Source: Xestospongia bergquistia
Lineage: Eukaryota > Porifera > Demospongiae > Haplosclerida > Petrosiidae
Length of the DNA stretch: 64,000 nt
NCBI GenBank assembly: GCA_963965975.1
Contig: OZ014411.1
Coordinates: 4,573,001 to 4,637,000 of the forward strand
Reading direction: 5' to 3'
Positions 47,113 to 58,700 of the stretch are shown here, one piece after another. The translations under genes were made by a program, and so were the position numbers. Positions within the stretch are counted from its first letter, which is position 1. Every line of letters starts with the position of its first letter. Below the pieces are notes generated by a model. The model worked only from the letters and a program-made list of their open reading frames with translations. It searched no databases and was not told the origin of the DNA.

Positions 47113-47719
47113 ATTATTTTATTATCATTAATAAGACTTTACAGCAATTAAAAGAACAAAAACAAATAAACATCAATGACATGAAGATATGTAATAATAT
47201 TGATATAAAATTGCTGAAAGTCTACATCTAATATCTAGGTATAGCCCATTAAGGTAATTATATTTCATTAATGGAGAAAAATAGTTTGGTGGGGACACTG
47301 ACTACAATCAGACGAAACTATGAAAGCCTTTTCCTGGGATTATTTTGTTAATCATTTTGACCTAGATAATGATGTGTACATGGCAGTGGCTGGCACTATG
47401 TTTATCTATGGTAATAATTACAGATTAGCATAATACTAGATATCTTGATCAATATTTTGTAAGAGTTCATTCTCAAGTATATCATTTGATATTGTTGTGT
47501 AATTAAATTTCTTGAAGTTCATCCAACTGTTAAAGAAATGCTATATTACCTGTGGGTGTGGCTTAAGAATTTTTATAAGTTTGTCGACTTTTTTCTACTC
47601 TGTTCTTTTATTTTTCATGATGTTACATTAACTTCTATATAGTCTTTATATCTCTGACCTTGGTGCTAACTTTTCCTCTTGATTGATCAACATAATACTG
47701 GATATCAGTTTTGGTCAAT

Positions 47720-50080
47720 AAATTTTTTATTTACAAAATAAATGCCCAATAGCTACTGCTAGTGTAAAGGGAACAAAGAATAGAACAATAATAAAGAAAA
47801 CAGTATTAAAGTACTGGATATAGTACGATTAATAAAACAGAGATAAAAGATGAGTGATAGTGAGTTGACTGTTAGTAAAGAAGCAGATTTACTTTAGTTT
47901 TTAAAGTGATTAGAGATGAACTAGATTTCACATGATAAGGAAGTCAATTCCACAGAGAGAGAACAGAAGGGACAAATGAGTTTTCTGAAGCAAATGAGCG
48001 AGAAAAAGGGATGATAAAGGTGAGAGGATTAAAGTGACGAGAAGCATGACTTGGAGGAGATTTGTGGATAAAAATATTAGAAGGAGGTTATTAATGATTT
48101 TATAGAGAAGGCATAATTTGGAAATAAAGTGACCAGTTAAGAGGGGTGGAAGGTCAAAGGTTGAGAGAAGAGATGAGTAATCACTGCCCCATTTCTGAGA
48201 GCACATTTTTAGAGCAAAGTGTTGGGTTTTCTCAAGAATTTCAGAACTGGTAGAAGATACGGGTGGATCCCAGACAGAGGAGCAATAGGTAAATAGGGAA
48301 TGACAAGAGAGCAATACAAAGTAAGAAGAATATAAGGAGAAGCATGTTTATAGAAGTTATGGGAGATGATCCCAATAGTTAGAGTAGCTTTAGAGCGGAC
48401 AGATTGGATGTGAAAGACCATGATTGATTAGAGGTTATAATAACACCAAGATATTTGAATGAATTGACACATCCAAGTTGAGAACCACCTTTAAAAAAGA
48501 AGAGAGAGAGAGGTTGGAAAAGAGGGAGACTTATATAAGATGATCATGTATTTGTTTTTTTGGAGTTGATGGTGAGATGACGAGAACTAATCCACAATGT
48601 AATGAGATTGATGTTGGATTGAACAGTGGACATTGAAGTCAGAGAAGAATGCCATTAGCATAAATGTTGAGGGTGGCTGAAGAGAGGAGGGACAGTTTAG
48701 CAATGTCATTTATATAGATGATGAATAAGAGAGGCCCAAGAATGGAACATTGGGACACACCAGAGGTGACTTGAGATTTAGAAGATAGAAACCACTTATG
48801 ATTACTTGTTGAGTACAGCCTTGTAGATAACTATGAAGCCAAGACAAAAGAAGAGGAGGAAGGTCAAGCAAAGATAATAAGCCTAGTAGGGGCTTTTGTG
48901 AGTGACAGAGCCAAATGCTTTAGTGAGATCAAAGAAGACTGCACAGACTGCTTTTTGAGATCCAGTCAAGAAAACCAAGAATTGACAATAGATAATAGAG
49001 CTGTTTCAGTCAAAAATCGAGGTCGGAAACCAAACTGAAAATTAGAAAGGATTTTATGAGCAGAACAAAAGTCATACAGATAATTAAAGATGTGATGTTC
49101 CAAGATCTTACTTGGAGAGGGAGAGAGATTGGGCAATAATCTGAAGAGGATGAAGAAGAGGTTTTCAATTTAGGAATAGGTATAATATTGGAGTTTTTAC
49201 AATACGAAGGGAAAATGTCTGTTAGGAATTGAAAATAAGGGTAAGATGAAGTGAAATACTAGGAACTGTGATGTGGAACATGATAGAGGAGATGCTATCA
49301 GGACCAGAAGCAATGTCAATTGGAATACGAGAAATGAGACTGCAAATTTCATTTGGGTTGCAGAGAAAATCTGGAGAGTTGTCTTGTAGTGAAGTATAGG
49401 AATTACGAGTCAGAGGAGATAAAGGGGCAGTTGACTTGTTGAAGCAGGAAGAGAATTTTGATTTAGGACATATGCTTTAGAAGAGGGTGAAGTTACCAGG
49501 AGAATCATTATAGACAAGGGAGGGAATCGACACAGGTTTGGAGCGAATACGTTTTAACAGCAGCCCTACAAAAGACCATGCTGAGGGAGAAGTGAGTAAA
49601 TTATAAAAGAATTTGAATTTAGATTTCTGAGGTAAGCAAGAGTCTTGTTACGATAGGACCGGTGTTTGGCTGAAAGAGAAGGACAACAGTTCTTTTGGCA
49701 GAAGAAAAGATGGAGTTTCTTATCTTGACTTGGTTTAAGGAATGAGTGGTTGATCTAAGTAAGAAATGAGTTGGTAGGGGGTACACAAGTTTGCTAGGAA
49801 CAGTGGTAGTCATAATGCAAAGGAAAAGTTCTTTAAATATGGCCCAGGAAGCATTAGGATCTGACAAGTAATTCTTTCCAGTCAAAGGAGCAGAGGAGAG
49901 CAATAGCACACTCAAAGTCAGCGAGATGCAAACCTTGCAAGGAGGGGAAGGATTGTTAACAGATTCAGTGGGACTGGGAAGAAAGAAAAGAATAGAGAAA
50001 TGTTCTGAAGAAGAGGCAGGAGGAAGATATAGTAAGAGCTAATTTGCAGCATAGATAGTATAGACTACGTAGGCAGACAC
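47720..50080 (-). mobile_element. degraded non-LTR retrotransposon (LINE)
   Basis: Minus-strand protein remnants, 5' to 3': a stretch at about 49619-49915 like the endonuclease-RT linker (SLNQVKIRNSIFSSAKRT), an RT motif GVSQCSILGPLLF plus YINDIAKL at about 48690-48760, and a C-terminal part YCSSVWDPP ... KMCSQKW (about 48140-48300). This is the pattern of Jockey/CR1/L2-like LINEs. Many frame breaks; the clade cannot be fixed. Boundaries are approximate. Confidence 0.75.
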
Positions 50081-50197
50081 GGCCCTTTGCAACCCCTCCT
50101 ACTTCCTACTATGGTCTATACTCTGCTAAAACGTTATAACTTTAATTGTGTAATAAATTTAAACATTTTGTTGAAAACTTTTGAGTGCAGTTTTAAC

Positions 50198-50357
50198 ATG
50201 GCTTATAGCAGTACTATAGAAGAGTCCAAGACGGGTGTAGATGACATTCTTAGTGCTCCTAATTATGGAATTAACTCCATTACTACTCTCCATGACCGTC
50301 TCTCAGAGAACATATTAAAATAGGTGCTGGTGGCCAACAGTTCTAACGTATACCAAG
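50198..50357 (+). pseudogene. unrecognised short open frame, possible exon remnant
   Basis: ATG at 50198 (MAYSSTIEESKTGVDDILSA), TAG at 50321-50323, then the same frame continues VLVANSSNVYQ up to a GTAAGTG donor-like site. I do not recognise the product. It lies between the LINE and the gene C stop on the opposite strand to the cluster. Confidence 0.25.
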
Positions 50358-50668
50358 GTAAGTGAAATTGTTCTCTCTTTTATTGCACTGACAGAAATGG
50401 GATTTGGGCTAACAAAAATTCTAGTAGATAAAAATTGTGAGAGATTACTTAAAGGTACCCAATCTATTTTCTCAAGGTAGGCAGACGAGGCTAGAAAAAG
50501 TTGGACATGCATCAGCAATAGAAATCCTCAGAATTTAATCAAAAAGAGAGAACAAGATGCTTCTCACCTAGATATTGTCGATGCATGATTTGACAATCTA
50601 GAATTTGTCTTTCAAAAAGTTGCACTAACTCAACAACTTCATCCAACCAAAATAACATATGAATTGAT

Positions 50669-50808
50669 GCTGGTTTATGCACATCTGTGTCTTCAAAGTT
50701 GCTTCTTGTACATCATGATACTCAACAAGTCATTGAGGTTTATCTAGTGGCTCCAGAGAGTGTTTTAACAGCTTGTAGTATTCCAGGAGATATTCTACAA
50801 ATATCAAG
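50669..50808 (+). other. unrecognised open frame with donor-like end
   Basis: Reads VSSKLLLVHHDTQQVIEVYL and on to CSIPGDILQISR without a stop, ending at AG|GTAAAA. No known domain recognised. After the donor another open piece (MVDNEGPAGASVILSG) follows in a shifted frame, so it could be part of a decayed gene together with 50198-50357. Confidence 0.25.
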
Positions 50809-51613
50809 GTAAAAGCTTTACTAATGGTGGATAATGAAGGTCCAGCAGGAGCATCAGTGATTCTGAGTGGATAATTTCCTATCATTGTTTTGCAACCAGT
50901 TTATACTAACAGTTTGCCCTTTGATGGAGTCAGGACCAATAGTTTTGGTTTCTGATGGGAACTACTCAGCCTCGAATTAATCTAGCTTGGTGAAGAAAAA
51001 AAATGAAAATGTTCAATACATCTACTGTCTCGTTGAGTGAGAGTACAAATAGGAGAGGTCAAAAGCAACAGAGTCCTACACTGTTCCATGCATGTACTGA
51101 GATATGCTTCAAATTCTCTATGGTTATGACGACTAATTAAATTATGCAATATTATTTTTCATTAAAAATTTTGAATAATAAGCAACGTATGGATGCTGTT
51201 GATGAGATATTGTAAGCCATTGACAATTGTTAATAAATATCTGCTCTACTGCTTGTATTCTCAAGTGTACAACTCCATGTATCTTGTTGTACATTCTCAA
51301 ATTTCACCAATTGCTTTAAAGGTCATATTAAATAAACATTATAACAATATTATAAAGTATTATCTTAAAAAATGAGACCACACTTTTATAGAATAAAACA
51401 CACAGTAGTAGGATTTACATATAGCAACTAACTTTAATGAATATATAATTACAACATGATTAACCACTCTTTGATACCAAAATTTCAATTTATCAACCAA
51501 ATATTAGGCTTACAAGTGACAACAATGTTATATAGAAGACAAATTGCGTACATGAAATGAAAGATAAAAACGAAAAATCTATAAAATTATAACATAAGTA
51601 TGGGTATGGCATT

Positions 51614-52723
51614 TTAAACTTTTAGTATTGTGAGATCATCTAAGATTTGTCTCATTGTTGGTCGAAGGGAATGATCTCTGTTAAGACATCTCTTTATAAG
51701 AGAGGCCATAGAAGGCCAAGACACTCTTCTAACTTGTTGTTCTCTCTCTTCAACTGACATAGCAGGTGGACAATGAAGGGTCATTTCTATTAGGAGAACA
51801 GAGTAGCTGTATACATCTATAGCTGGTGTATGATTATAAGGTGAGTAACACTCTGGAGAAGCATAGGCTAAATTTCCAGGCATGTGTGTCCTTGATCGTG
51901 GCTGAAGATTAGCTGCTCCATAATCAGCTACTTTAGCTTTGTACCTATCACCTACTGATGGTTCTAATAGGACATTAGGGCTACTAATATCTCGATGGAT
52001 GATAGGGTGTGGTTTCATTAAATGAAGGTAGTTCAGAGCTGATGCCACATCTTTACTAATACTAAGTATTTGAGATCGCCTCAAAGCAGGATTCTTTTGG
52101 AGCTCTTTATACAAACTAGTAGTCATGATCTCTGTGAGTATAATAGGTGTACCCACTGTAGTAGCTCCAATAAATTGAACAAGATTAGGATGACGTACTT
52201 TAGAAGCAATGTCCATTTCTCTAAAGAAAAGCTCACGTGTATAGTCTGACATTATTAGACCATGAAGAGACTTTGCAGCTACTCTCAGACCTCGGAAAAC
52301 AGCAACTTCAACTTTGCCATATGAGCCACCACCTAGGACCTCTTCTGTCATAGTTACCTCCTCTCTATCTACAACCCATTGAGGCTGCTCCTGTTGAGAA
52401 CGAAGCTCTTCTAAATGCTGATGCTGAATACGAACTATCCTTGATGATTCCTCTAATTGACGTTGAGACTCCTGTAGCTGTTGTTGACTTTCTTGTATTT
52501 GTTGTTCAATAAATTGTTTATCTTTCTGTAATTGTTCTAGTTGTTGAAAGAGATTGATATTACTTTGTTGATATTCATCTTGTGATGTCATTGCGTCTTT
52601 TAGCTCAGTCCGGAGTTGGAATTCTGTTGCCTTTAGATTTTTAACCTCTTCTGCCCTTTGTTTTAAGACATTACGAAAATAATCAAACTTCTTTTTGTTT
52701 TCTTCATTGAGTAATTGTAAATC
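51614..52723 (-). CDS. gene C last exon: coiled coil plus TKL-like kinase domain
   Basis: 369 codons plus stop. Coiled coil 1-115 with [20 protein letters not shown]; kinase motifs GGGSYG 131-136, K151, E169, HRD 243-245, N250, DYG 267-269, SPE 289-291. It is nearly identical to the gene B kinase in the catalytic core and more divergent in the coil. The downstream 400 bp also match gene B. Likely an active TKL-type kinase; substrate unknown. Confidence 0.94.
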   Translation of the reverse strand, partial: DLQLLNEENKKKFDYFRNVLKQRAEEVKNLKATEFQLRTELKDAMTSQDEYQQSNINLFQQLEQLQKDKQFIEQQIQESQQQLQESQRQLEESSRIVRIQHQHLEELRSQQEQPQWVVDREEVTMTEEVLGGGSYGKVEVAVFRGLRVAAKSLHGLIMSDYTRELFFREMDIASKVRHPNLVQFIGATTVGTPIILTEIMTTSLYKELQKNPALRRSQILSISKDVASALNYLHLMKPHPIIHRDISSPNVLLEPSVGDRYKAKVADYGAANLQPRSRTHMPGNLAYASPECYSPYNHTPAIDVYSYSVLLIEMTLHCPPAMSVEEREQQVRRVSWPSMASLIKRCLNRDHSLRPTMRQILDDLTILKV

Positions 52724-55700
52724 CTAACAAAAAATAAAGGAGTTAACAGTATTTTCTATATGTACATGTATTTAATTATGCATATAAAACACAGGACTAA
52801 ACATACCATTCAAATAAGACATTCCAGTTTTAATAACAGTGCTTTGTAATGGTTGACAATAACCATCTCTATATTTACTTTGTTTTTAGCACACAATTTA
52901 ATTGACTTTCTATTATTATTTCTTAAACTATCTGGCCAGGGGTTAAAAAATACGTCATACGTTGTAGCAGTGGTAAAAATGTCAGTTGCATCATTCTACA
53001 TTATTGCACAGACACAGAAATTGACATTATAGCTAACACACATGATTTTTATTAATTTAGATCTATGGTGGACAGTAACGACATCCTTTGATTGTGTTAT
53101 GCTATTATAAAGGTATGATGCAACTGCCATATCCCTACTGTTTTGTTTATGTGGTTGTAATATACTGACATCAGCCATCCTATAATTTAGTAAAAATATG
53201 TCTTCATTTACTTGTTTGCATAAAATATATACACATTGTATAGCTTGTTAGGAGACTCATATTGACCTGCACTATGTATTACCAACTGTTCAAGCTTTCA
53301 GGTTGATATTTTCAAAAACAATCCTGCTAGGAGATTTGTGCACATTGTTAGACAACTGCGAGTAAGCTATAAATAGTTGATGAAAGCTGTGTATGTGTAT
53401 ATGTGTATAAACAGTTCATGTTGTACAGGCTATATATTTAATAGATTACAAGAAATTTTAGATAAGAAAGGATCAAGAGTTTTAGACTGATATATACTCT
53501 TGGAGATGTGTACAGGTATGGTGGATCAAGGGAAAGACACTAGAGCTAAGACAAGTGAGGCTAGTTCAAAGCAAAGCAAGAGAGTGTCAGAAGAGATGTT
53601 ATTTTAAAATCATTGCACATTATAGAATAAAACAATATAAAGACACATGTACATATACATACAAAGTCTATGTACATCATTAAACAAACTAAACAAGCCT
53701 TACAATACTTTTATAACACTGTTCCTAGACCACAAAAATCTAAAGTGTAATAGTTAAGTGCTATAACTGGGGGTGGGTCCTGTGAACAGCATAAAAAGTA
53801 GTATAACATGTAATAGTTTGGAAAGTAGAAAACCACATGTGGTTTTCTACTTTCCAAACTATTACATGTTCACCTTCTATATCAACCAATTATTTGTAAG
53901 TCACGAGACCAACCCAAGCCAGCCCAGTTGTACCACAATTGCAATCCAAGTATGATGAATCAGCAGAATTTTGAAAATTCTCTTTGATGTTATTAGTAAA
54001 AACAAGGTACAGTATAAAACATAATAGATACATTGTATATTATGTTTATAAACATCTAAACAGATAGATAGATAGCTCATACTTCTCTTCAACATTAAAG
54101 AGAATTACTCATAAATTGTATAAATAGATTTAAGAAATTTTGTCATTATATATCTATGAGGATTGCTTCACTCTAGTGTCTGGTCACAAACTTCTTGTGT
54201 CTATTATTGTACTAAAGTTCAAAAAAGGGTATGCCAACTGTAGCTGCTGTCAGACTTCAAAGATGATCTCTAATATATATATACATGTACATGTACATAT
54301 ACTGATGTACAATAATATATAGAGCGTGTACACTCCACAGTATGTTTTATATAGTCAGCAAAGAATTGCATATGGTTTCATTGTGTGGTTAAGATAGATT
54401 AGTTTGAGTAGTTGAAATTCAGTAACTGGCAATATGTCTAATTGACTAATGTTAAGACAGTAATGTCTACTTGATCATGATGGGAGTCTTTAAATGGAAG
54501 TCAAGATAGCATAGTCAACATTACTATATTGTTGAGTAGGGCAGAACATACATGTACTTGCACATCTATCATTATAAGATAGGTTTATTTAAATTACACA
54601 CAAGTCATCCAAGCATGTCATATACATGTACATGTAGCTATTGACATAGTAAACTCACTACTCACTTTATTTGCATTACGTAGCTTTGAATTCTCAATTT
54701 CCATTGTCTTCATTTGTGAAGATAATTTTCCTTCTAAGTCTGCTACTTTCCTTTGTTCTTTTTGGAAAGCTACCAGAAGATGTTCTTTACTATCAAGAGC
54801 ACTTTGAGCTTTGAGTTCAGCATTTTGGAGTTGAACTTTTATCTCATCAACCTAAACAGAAATATAGACCATTCGTTGTTTATTACTATATTTACATGTA
54901 GAACTGTGACTTAAATTACAATGTATGTAAATGTGGTCAATGATTGTATATATATAGTATACAAGAAGATTTATATTTAAAAGTAGCCTGTAGTCAGAGC
55001 TATTGTTTTGTTTATTCTCATTAGTCTTTGTAAGTTATTAACAAAACACTACTGGCATATTAACAAGATCGTTGTATACAAAACAAAACAAATATTGCTA
55101 GTGTATGTGCTTATATAGCAAGTTCCAAGGACAATGATGCATCATGATGAAAGTAAAAAAAATTATTATGCTACCAGGATGTGATCATTATTAACCATAT
55201 ACATATATCCATACACGTACATGTACATGTACTTTTATTGTATTACTTTGAATAAAGTATGTATCTATTATAGTATTTTAATACTTTTCAACAAGAGGAG
55301 AGGTTACTATTATGATTACTAGTCAATACTCGTGTCTAATCGAGGACAGTTTTTAAATATATCAATGACAATATATTATTGACAAAACACTACTGGCATA
55401 CTAACAAGAATGTCATATACAACAATGAAATTAAACAAAATAACTATTGCTAGTGTACATGTTTATAACATGATGAGGGCATGATAATGAAAGGAAGAAA
55501 AACTATTATGCAGCCAAGACGCGATTATTATTGAACCTTAAACATATACATCTATATGTATATGTACATTTATTTATTGTATTACCTTGAAATAAACCTC
55601 AGCATCTACATAGTATTTCAATACTTTTCAATAAGAGGGGAGGCTACTATTACCATTCAATACTGCATGGTGTCTAATCAAGGACAGTGTTTAAATATAT

Positions 55701-58700
55701 CAATGATTAAACTGCTAGATTTAGAATTATTCTAATTCTTACTAATAAATAGTAAATTCAAACCACAGTAGGTCAACCTTTGACAAAACAAAACAGATAA
55801 TCGTGTAAAAACAAAATGTTGTCATATAATGTAATTGGTGGTACTCATGAGATCAGCTCTTTAAAGAATTCACAAATTGTAGCAATTTCAGATTTTTAAA
55901 AACTCTCTTGCAATGGAATACTCTTTTATGATGTAAACATAAAAATTAGAAGGCTCTTTTTGACATAGACACACTTTTTGTTAAGTGGCTAGTCTTGTGT
56001 TCATTTGATAACAGTATCAATTTAATTGACAGCAAGCTATATGTACATGTACTAGGGAAATTCAAACAATATAGGACTGTGTTTTTGAATATGAATATAT
56101 ATTACAGACAGTGTTTAGTTTGTAACATATATATACATGTACCTCTGTTGCTATTCTTTCTTTGTGATAGACCTGCTTCTCTAATGTCTCTTGAAGTTGT
56201 ACCATTGTTTTCTTTAACTCTTCACATTGACGACTGTAAGCCTTAACTTGTTGGGTTAATACTAGTTTCTCCTCCTCCGTGTTTTTTACTTTATCTTCTT
56301 CTTCTGTTAACTTGCTTGCAACCTCTTCAAGAGTAGAAATTTGATTCATAAGTGCTTCTGTCTCTTTCTGCTGAGCTATCTTAAGTGTCTGAGTTTCATA
56401 TTCCTTGTCATGTATAGACTGGATCAATTTTTGTTGTAATTCACGAGCGATACCTTGACTTGTAGCTAATTTATTTGTTAGCTCCATGTGCATCTTTTCT
56501 CTGTCTCTTCTCTCTTGTTGAAAATCTTCCTTAAATCCAGCAGCCTTAAATAAAATAGTTAATTTAAAAAGTGCTGGACAAGACAATACAATCACATCAC
56601 TTCAAACTTCTATAATATATATCATACCACAATAAGAACTAGTCTGGGAGGTTGATCAGTTCTATGAAGCATACTAAACAATCTTCAAAAAAATTATCTA
56701 CCTCCTGAATAATTTTGTTATAGATATATGTAATACATTACATTAATTGGCCTTACATGTACCACTAATTAACTATTTATGGTTAAAATGAAGAACAAGA
56801 AAATAGTAGTATGAAGTACTTACAATAACTTACTTCTACTTTAGCAAGTTCTAGTTGTTCAGTAAGTTCAACAATCTTTAACTGTTTAACATTTACTATA
56901 GCATTGTCATCTTGCATTTGAATTATTATCTTCTTAAGTTGTTGTTCCAAATCAGATGTCTCATGAGATTTAACTGCTAATTCAGTTTTAATCTCCTCCA
57001 GTTGTTGGTTTAAGTCAGATAACTCCTGATCTTTAGCTGCTAATGCCCCTTTCATTACTTTTATTCCTTCTCCCTTATCTTCCAAAAGATCATATTGTTT
57101 AATTATTTTAGCTTCCATTTGAATAAGTCCATCTGTCAAAGTTTCCAATTGTTCACCTTTAGCATCTTCCAACTCAGCTATTGTGATCTTTAACTTTTCA
57201 TTTTCTTCCTCTTTTTCTTTCAAAACAATAAGATGAAGGTCAATAACGTTAGCTTTCATCTCGTTGTCTTCTCTGAGTAACTGCAAGTCCTAAGAAATAC
57301 AAAAATATATGCAGTTTGTGTTGTTATAAGAGATTAACAACACAACATTTTATAAACTTTTTATGTTTGTGTACTTTATTGGGCATTAATTAGAACAAGT
57401 GTATAAATTACAATAGTAACATTATATTATACTAGATTATCATCATCCTTACAAACTACACACACACACACACACACACATACAAAGGATGATTCAAATT
57501 AACCTGAGGATTGCTTGGTAAGCAAAGAGTCAACTTAAGCATACCAGTAGATACAGACATAGTTATGACATAGAAAGAATAATACACTCATGTACATGTT
57601 CCTCTAAAATTAAGTTAGCATATTATGCCAATAGATTATTTGTACATTGTGTGTTGTGCATCACTTAACTATAACTAGAGCCTATAATATCTGTTGTGTT
57701 GTTATAAATTAACAAATTATAAACATGTTCTTTGAATTATATCAATTTTACGTAGCTATGTAGCACTTTATTTAACCCTGCTCATTACAGATTACCTTTA
57801 AATGTAAAATATTACACTGATTACATGTCATCTATGTACATTATACAACACTAACCTCCTCCTTTGCTCTGATATCGTTCTTCAGATCCTCAATTATCTC
57901 TCTCGTAGTCTGTATTTCAGATGCAGCATCATTTACATTAAGCTAAACAATTTAAAGTACATAACTATCTTAAATGATTCTAATAAAAACTATTAAATAA
58001 TACCTTAGCATGATCCATTTCACTTGAATACTTTTGTTGCTCCTTTTTCAAAAGAGTCATCCTTGATTGAAGTAATTTGTTCTCATCACTTAATTTCTAC
58101 AAAATAGATAAAAATCATTATGTCATGTACATGTTGTATGTGATATAAACAATAGTGCATTAATATCATATCATATATGTACCAATTAAAAAAAATCTAA
58201 TTACATTGTACATTATGAACAGTCCACTATGCTATTACTGGGTATGACTCAATATAATCTTTGATATACAAAGTGCTCTTAAACAGACTTACATGTACAA
58301 CACGTGTAGCTATATTACTGTATGTACTGTGTATCTAAACGTATTTTCTAACTAATAGTTATGTACTATAATCAAGCTGTTGGAACTAATAAATCAGTTT
58401 ATAAAATCCTATTTTTCTAGTAAACTGAATGCTTTTACAGGATATTTGCCACTTATTAATCAACTGGTTCTTTTAAAATGTACACAAAACGTTTTCCCCT
58501 TATAATCTAATGTAATTTCGTTGCACTTAAACAGATGGATACACTTACATGTACAACATATATAGCTATATTACTTTATATACTGATAATACTGTGTATA
58601 TAAATCTGTTTTCTAGCTAATAGTTACAATGTTGCTATGTTGTGTTATTGCTATGCACTTTTATCAAGATGTTGGAACTAATAAAAAAGTTTATAATTTC

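Noticed and set aside
57457-57480. Short repeat runs as a CRISPR-like array
   Set aside because: Plain AC microsatellite in a eukaryotic intron; no spaced repeats anywhere in the window.
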